Source of the DNA: Callorhinus ursinus
Taxonomy: Eukaryota > Chordata > Mammalia > Carnivora > Otariidae
Assembly: GCF_003265705.1 (NCBI RefSeq)
Contig: NW_020312788.1
Coordinates: 1,259,423 to 1,323,422 of the forward strand
Direction of reading: 5' to 3'
Length of the DNA stretch: 64,000 nucleotides
Shown here piece by piece: positions 61,601 through 64,000 of this stretch; the stretch's first letter is position 1; each line of letters starts with the position of its first letter. A model generated the notes under the pieces. The model searched no databases and was not told where the DNA came from. It saw nothing but the letters and a program-made list of their open reading frames with translations. A program made the translations under genes and the position numbers.

Positions 61601-62399
61601 TAACTATGTACAAATTGAACATTTTCCTGTTTTAAAATTATATAAATGCTATGTCTTCAGACAACCAGCTTTCTGACCAACATAACTTTTAAACAGATAG
61701 TAAAAGTAGATGATGATCAGGGATTAATATACCAAGATGATAAAAATGATAAATATATCAATATGAATACTATGATCCTGTTCAAGTACTGCATTCACTG
61801 AATTCATACAAAAGTGCTCAAATATCAAGTATTAGTAATATTATTATAAAAGTGAGTGGATACTAGCAAATACAAAAAATAACATTAATAGTAAATGTTC
61901 TAAATATTTATTACTTTGAGTTAGACTAACATACTTGCATGACAGTTCTGTATATAGATTTAAGGATTATACTATGTGTCAGTACATTTTGAAAAATTAA
62001 TTAATTGTAAAAATAAGACTTCTTATTCTCTACCCCAAATTATACCTGGCAGCTAGGTAAATCTTCCCCAAAAAGGTGGTGCTGAAGAAGGCTGGTGATT
62101 CTGAGGAAAGGTAAGCAGAAGTCCTGTAAGTATTTTTCCATGGATTCAGGAGACCAAGCAATAGGGCTAACCTAAAGTTAAAAAAGAGAATCTGAACAAT
62201 TTATTCTATAACAGATATAGCTTAAAAATTACATTCATAATGGCAACAATATCCACATTTTTAACAAATAACCACTACACTTGGAGCATACCATTGCACA
62301 TTCCTGAGTTCCTTCTTCATGGTATAACTTTCCTTTAGATAGTTCACTTATCACAAAGCTCAGTAACACTTCATAAGACTTCTCTGCATCACATGTATT
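43547..62399 (-). CDS. UBR3: UBR3, E3 ubiquitin ligase, C-terminal part (six exons, partial)
   Basis: Spliced minus-strand CDS: 62399-62292, 62171-62046, 50207-50028, 44858-44649, 44105-43966, 43664-43547. I see AG acceptors and GT donors at every junction inside the window, intact phase throughout, and 293 codons plus a TGA stop. The protein matches the C-terminus of UBR3 as I recall it (whole protein about 1,890 residues), so roughly the last 15% is present; the UBR box and RING-H2 domain are upstream of the window. UBR3 is a large E3 ligase of the UBR family. Published work on the family links it to APEX1 turnover and Hedgehog signalling, and it does not bind N-degrons as UBR1 and UBR2 do. 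The C-terminal region contains Cys pairs typical of the zinc-binding, UBR-autoinhibitory type end of this family. No frameshift or internal stop is seen, so the gene appears functional. The large introns (5.2 kb and 11.8 kb) are full of repeats. Confidence 0.96.
43966..44105 (-). CDS. UBR3: UBR3 penultimate coding exon
   Basis: This 140-bp exon starts in phase 0 and leaves two bases over. It encodes [19 protein letters not shown], a hydrophobic Ile run, [20 protein letters not shown] and DL, with the split Arg codon AG|G completed in the last exon. The acceptor is TTATTTAG and the donor AG|GTTAGA. A second in-frame AG lies nine bases downstream of the chosen acceptor; I chose the upstream one because it restores HSQ, which matches the family. 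Confidence 0.95.
44649..44858 (-). CDS. UBR3: UBR3 coding exon with the Cys-rich zinc-binding segment
   Basis: This 210-bp, phase 0-0 exon encodes 70 residues, starting [20 protein letters not shown]. Its second half has 11 Cys: CSVC, then CLVC 13 residues on, then single, paired and spaced Cys ending CECVL. This is the conserved Cys cluster of the UBR family C-terminus and is expected to bind zinc. The acceptor is ATATTTTAG and the donor TTG|GTAAGA. The open frame runs past the donor by four codons into intron (VRNSK), which is not part of the protein. Confidence 0.97.
44859..45699. other. UBR3 intron, no repeat recognised
   Basis: AT-rich intronic DNA between the Cys-rich exon and the ERVL-like region. 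Confidence 0.5.
45700..47465 (+). mobile_element. Degraded ERVL-like internal region (integrase end), antisense to UBR3
   Basis: Plus-strand text at 45845-45925 resembles the start of the integrase core of ERVL pol. Recognisable pieces follow at 46160-46265, 46375-46480 and 46490-46720. Stops and deletions break every frame, and much of the integrase core is missing between 45930 and 46100. The end near 47310-47340 (AGGCCAATCAGATCCTTTC) resembles ERVL-type LTR or 3' sequence. I see no envelope gene. It is an ancient, inactive fossil in the 5.2-kb intron. Identification is from memory of the element family. Confidence 0.5.
47466..48278. other. UBR3 intron, unassigned
   Basis: AT-rich sequence with no feature recognised. 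Confidence 0.4.
48279..48452 (+). mobile_element. Can-SINE with internal deletion
   Basis: AGCCTGGGTGGCTCAGTCGG head, then GGTTCTGGGTTCCCTGC, which skips about 20 bases of the usual central part (GATCGAGCCCC region). CT tract and AATAAA tail follow. It is the only Can-SINE between 37046 and 62622. Confidence 0.94.
48540..48684. mobile_element. Unclassified old repeat, left of gap
   Basis: ACAAATATTTATTAGGTGAC and CTAGGAACTAGGAATTCAAAG have the look of a common ancient repeat. It seems to resume at 48885-49220 (CCATGCAGAGACTTCC, AATGGGGAACCATCAATGG), so the L1 and gap interrupt it. Confidence 0.4.
48685..48784. other. Assembly gap (100 N)
   Basis: Exactly 100 N, the usual placeholder for a gap of unknown size. 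The right edge falls inside an L1 3' end. Confidence 0.99.
48785..48877 (+). mobile_element. Young carnivore L1 3' end, cut by the gap
   Basis: ATGAATCATGGAACACTACA, CTAATGATGTAATGTATGG and the A-rich tail of the same family as at 6677. The 5' part is missing because of the gap, so its length is unknown. Confidence 0.93.
49221..50027. other. UBR3 intron, unassigned
   Basis: No repeat recognised. The pyrimidine-rich stretch near 49380-49500 may be an L2 remnant. Confidence 0.35.
50028..50207 (-). CDS. UBR3: UBR3 coding exon, fourth from the end
   Basis: This 180-bp, phase 0-0 exon encodes 60 residues, starting with four Glu ([16 protein letters not shown]) and ending ERHAEQGK. The acceptor is TGTCTAAAAG, purine-rich just before the AG, and the donor is AAG|GTATGT. 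It is isolated between two large repeat-filled introns. Confidence 0.96.
50692..50968 (-). mobile_element. Young carnivore L1 3' end
   Basis: Reversed 3' end as at 24501. 16-bp perfect target duplication AACAAAGTCAGTTTTT at 50676-50691 and 50969-50984. In UBR3 sense orientation. Confidence 0.95.
51195..51475 (+). mobile_element. L2 LINE 3' end fragment
   Basis: CCAGGGAATCCTTCCCTGAC, GCAGGGGCTCTGTCGTCC, GGTACATAGTAGACATTGAA. Confidence 0.75.
51917..51942. repeat. (TGTATG)n/(TG)n tract
   Basis: TGTGTATGTGTATG followed by TG repeats inside the L1 3' UTR. Confidence 0.85.
53777..54383. mobile_element. Unidentified insert in L1
   Basis: About 600 bases break the reversed L1 between GTCTGGCTCCTAGT and TTTATCCATTTTACTGG. 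The 7-mer GCTCCTA lies on both sides (53770-53776, 54377-54383). It is relatively C-rich with no poly-A tail. An LTR or another LTR-type element is possible, but I cannot name it. Confidence 0.45.
54853..54915 (+). repeat. 63-bp segment copied from an L1 ORF2 (62/63 identical to 56378-56440)
   Basis: Aligned base by base with 56378-56440, only 54898 (T versus C) differs. It lies in plus orientation inside a minus-orientation L1, flanked by CTTCTAC on both sides (54836-54842, 54917-54923). Confidence 0.92.
55261..55689. other. UBR3 intron, unassigned
   Basis: No feature recognised. Confidence 0.35.
55690..56360 (+). mobile_element. Ancient L1 3' end
   Basis: GAAATGCTAATTAAAACTAC, GAAATAACCCAAATGTTTAT, TGGCACATCATACAATGAAA: the order of an old L1 ORF2 end and 3' UTR, diverged. 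Confidence 0.65.
56378..57900 (+). mobile_element. L1 ORF2 C-terminal part and 3' end
   Basis: A relatively well preserved sense L1, 5'-truncated within ORF2. A 133-codon frame at 56699-57100 encodes typical ORF2 sequence ([15 protein letters not shown]), with further pieces to 57603. Frameshifts and stops separate them, so no protein is made. The 3' end (57650-57880) has GGAGCTAGACAGTATTATGC and GTCAGTCAGAGAAAGACAAA. Antisense to UBR3. Confidence 0.93.
57950..58200 (-). mobile_element. Old L1 3' fragment
   Basis: GAGTATTCCATTGCATGAAT AAACCACAATTTATTTAGCC, reversed L1M text. Confidence 0.6.
58320..58578 (+). mobile_element. MIR SINE, near full length
   Basis: GCTCAGAGGTTAATAGTGCA, GTTCAAATCCTGGCTGC, CTTGGGCAAGTTACTCATCT, GTAAAGTGAGGATTATAAG, CAATAAATGCTAGTTATC: the complete MIR order. 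Confidence 0.9.
58579..58949. other. UBR3 intron, mostly unassigned
   Basis: GAGCACTGGTTTTCAAATTTG at 58636 could be one end of a degraded hAT element; nothing else recognised. Confidence 0.3.
58950..59930 (+). mobile_element. Ancient L1 or HAL1 ORF2 fragment
   Basis: TTATTCTCAGATGATATGATC (59380) is the reverse-transcriptase FADD-type region in degraded form. CATGAGAACAAATGTCC (59780) and preceding text follow ORF2 order. Confidence 0.6.
60030..60500 (+). mobile_element. L2 LINE fragment
   Basis: TCTTTCAATGGTCCAAATTCC, TTCATGTGAAATTCAAGTCC, CCCAGTTCAAGAGTTTCTGC. L2-like and diverged, with a poly-C run near 60117-60126. Confidence 0.55.
60693..61149 (-). mobile_element. MER2 (Tigger-type) DNA transposon with both ends
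   Basis: Terminal inverted repeats CAGTAGTCCCCCCCCACTTA (60693) and GATAAGGGGGAACTACTG (61132-61149) bound about 457 bp. A TA follows the right end; the left TA is mutated. The interior (TAGGCATTTTACCATCTCAC, GGCATCCACTGGGGGGTC) follows MER2 order. Nonautonomous, no transposase. Confidence 0.9.
61150..62045. other. UBR3 intron, unassigned AT-rich
   Basis: No repeat recognised; leads up to the fifth-from-last exon. Confidence 0.45.
62046..62171 (-). CDS. UBR3: UBR3 coding exon, fifth from the end
   Basis: This 126-bp, phase 0-0 exon encodes 42 residues, beginning [15 protein letters not shown] and ending FGEDLPSCQ. The acceptor is AACTTTAG and the donor CAG|GTATAA. The helix-rich, Leu-rich composition ([17 protein letters not shown]) fits the packed helical C-terminal half of UBR proteins. 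It is followed by an 11.8-kb intron. Confidence 0.96.
62292..62399 (-). CDS. UBR3: UBR3 coding exon, sixth from the end
   Basis: This 108-bp, phase 0-0 exon encodes 36 residues, including [15 protein letters not shown] and [13 protein letters not shown]. It is preceded on the minus strand by a TTTTTTCCCAG acceptor and followed by ATG|GTATGC. It is the most 5' UBR3 exon I can find; the next upstream exon is not in positions 62400-64000. The intron to the next exon is only 120 bp. Confidence 0.95.
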
Positions 62400-62622
62400 C
62401 TGGGAAAAAATGAAAAATGAGCTCCATCAGTCACTGAAAATTACAGAAAAAAATTACACTGGAAAGAACACTTTTTAATAAGTAGAGCTATAACTGTGAC
62501 TACATTTTTTTCACAAATGTAAACTTCAACTCCTCAAAATCTGTGTACAACAGTACACCTCTGGATTCACAATGAAATTGGGTATGTGATAAAACTATTC
62601 CAATACTTATTTCTGTAAAATT

Positions 62623-62796
62623 TTTTTAAAAGACTTTATTTAATTATTTGATAGAGAGTAGGATGGGGATAGGAGCAGAGGGAGAAGCAGGCTCTGTGCT
62701 GAGCAGGGAGCCCAACGTGGGGCTTGAGCCCAGGACTCTGAGATCATGACCTGAGCTGAAGGTAGATGCATAACCGACTGAGCCACCCAGGCTCCT
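62623..62796 (-). mobile_element. Can-SINE
   Basis: Reversed copy with a short GA tract, ending GAGCCACCCAGGCTCCTC. TCCAATACTTMTTT flanks at about 62600 and 62798. Confidence 0.94.
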
Positions 62797-62819
62797 CTCC
62801 AATACTTCTTTAAAAGACA

Positions 62820-63340
62820 GACGTAAATTACATAACATATGTGTAAATGAACATATGTAAATCATATCTTTTGACCCAGTAATTTCTACTCCTGGAAATT
62901 CTTCCTAGGGAAATAATCTAAAAGAAAAAAATAACTATCCACCCAAGACATTCATTGCAGCACGATAATAATAAAAAACTAGAAATGACCAACAAAAGTG
63001 AAGCAGTTACCTAAATTATGCCATATCAACTCAAAAGAATATTTTATAGGCAGGCAGTGAATATGACAAATTTGAGCTGTATGAAAAAATGTTCATATGA
63101 TGTGAAAAAAGCCAACAGAAGCAATGTACATACACTCATTATAATGGCAAAATCATACATGCATGAAATAGAAGAAAACATGAACCATAAATTTTTTCTT
63201 TCACAATTTCCCTTGAATTCCTTAAATAAGATTTGTTAAAACAACTTAATGTGAAAGTAATATAGGACAATATGCTTATTAAAAATGTACAAATATTTAT
63301 ATTAAATAACAGTTTACAAATTAAGCTTAATGATGCTATA
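62820..63340 (+). mobile_element. Ancient L1 3' end
   Basis: TTTGACCCAGTAATTTCTAC, TTCATTGCAGCACGATAAT, AAAATGTTCATATGATGTG: order of an old L1 3' part, diverged. Confidence 0.6.
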
Positions 63341-63399
63341 CTTTTTATAAGATAGGAGAAATAAAGGCTATTTATAAATTCAAATTTATTTCAATAAGG

Positions 63400-63610
63400 T
63401 TTTTTTGTTTTTTGTTTTTTATAAGAGAGAGAATGTGTGCAGTGGCGTGGTGTGGGGAGGAGGGGCAGAGGGAAAGGGAGAGAGAGGAATCTTAAGTAGG
63501 CTCTAAGCCCAGCAGAGTCCCACATGGGGCTTGTTCTCACAACCCTGAGATCATGACCTGAGCTGATCAAGAGCCAGATGCTTAACCTACTGAGCGATCC
63601 AGGCACCCCT
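63400..63610 (-). mobile_element. Can-SINE, diverged
   Basis: Reversed copy, GA tract, GATCATGACCTGAGCTGATC, ending GAGCGATCCAGGCACCCC. TCAATAAG flanks at 63392-63399 and 63612-63619. Confidence 0.93.
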
Positions 63611-64000
63611 GTCAATAAGTCTTCCTACACATAAAGAAATATGCCCTTTTTTATATTCACTGAGATATTAGAGGTTGTTGCAAATTACAGTAAGGTGTAA
63701 AATGGACTAAAGTAATAACTCTGCTATGATGTCATTTATTCTACTCATTAACTATACTTTTTAAATAGTAAAATATAAGACTTGAGTAAACACTATAGGA
63801 TATATGTTTATCCTGACAGTCTGATAAGCACTAAATGTGTGAACAAACACAATTTGTTATTTGACGATACTTAGTCTTCCTATTGTTTCTCATGGGTTAT
63901 TGTGCTCTTTTCACCTAGACAGTAAATTCCAAAATGCCAGGAACTATACTTTGTAGTTTATGTTTCGCTTTGCATAACAAAATTCTGAGCAATAAATACC
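63611..64000. other. UBR3 intron, unassigned
   Basis: No exon or repeat recognised. A small L2-like tail may lie near 63910-63960 (CTAGACAGTAAATTCC). Confidence 0.35.

Noticed and set aside
11576..63610. tRNA-like heads in many places
   Set aside because: They are the tRNA-Lys-derived heads of Can-SINEs, not tRNA genes; none folds as a complete tRNA followed by a terminator.
1..64000. CRISPR arrays, operons, riboswitches, phage or plasmid features
   Set aside because: Regularly spaced repeats of the right size are absent, gene density is mammalian, and all repeats are explained by SINE, LINE, LTR, DNA-transposon or simple repeats.

Overview
This window is ordinary mammalian nuclear DNA. The Can-SINE elements (tRNA-Lys-derived, carnivore-specific) are the clearest marker: at least 20 copies start with the GCCTGGGTGGCTCAG head and end with a CT-rich tract and an AATAAA/A-rich tail. 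The young L1 3' ends and the SINE subfamily look like those of arctoid carnivores (bear, seal, mustelid) rather than dog or cat. That placement rests on my recall of consensus sequences.

The only protein-coding gene I can support is the 3' end of UBR3 (E3 ubiquitin-protein ligase UBR3), on the minus strand. Six consecutive exons lie at 62292-62399, 62046-62171, 50028-50207, 44649-44858, 43966-44105 and 43547-43664 (stop at 43547-43549). They join in frame with consensus splice sites and encode the last 293 residues, including the cysteine-rich C-terminal zinc-binding part. An AT-rich, nearly repeat-free 3' UTR follows, probably to about 41280. The rest of UBR3 lies beyond position 64000.

Positions 1 to about 41000 are downstream of UBR3. 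In other mammals the next gene on this strand is MYO3B, but I found no MYO3B exon, so this part reads as intergenic. It is a mosaic of old repeats (L2, MIR, L1M, MaLR LTRs, MER5A, a hAT-type element) and younger Can-SINE and truncated L1 insertions, many with visible target-site duplications. It also holds a dead U6 snRNA copy (13549-13640). The UBR3 introns carry a degraded ERVL-like internal region (about 45700-47465), a composite L1 (51640-55260), an L1 ORF2/3' end (56378-57900), a MER2 DNA transposon with both ends (60693-61149), and a 100-N assembly gap (48685-48784) that cuts through an L1.

I see no CRISPR array, operon, prokaryotic element or intact mobile-element gene, and no convincing new biological system. 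The items most worth a second look are insertion-history oddities: two Can-SINEs sharing one target site, a 63-bp L1 segment copied into another L1, an LTR-derived transcript apparently retrotransposed with a poly-A tail, and a perfect 22-bp palindrome abutting a Can-SINE. One exon-like open stretch on the minus strand (27053-27179) is also worth checking.
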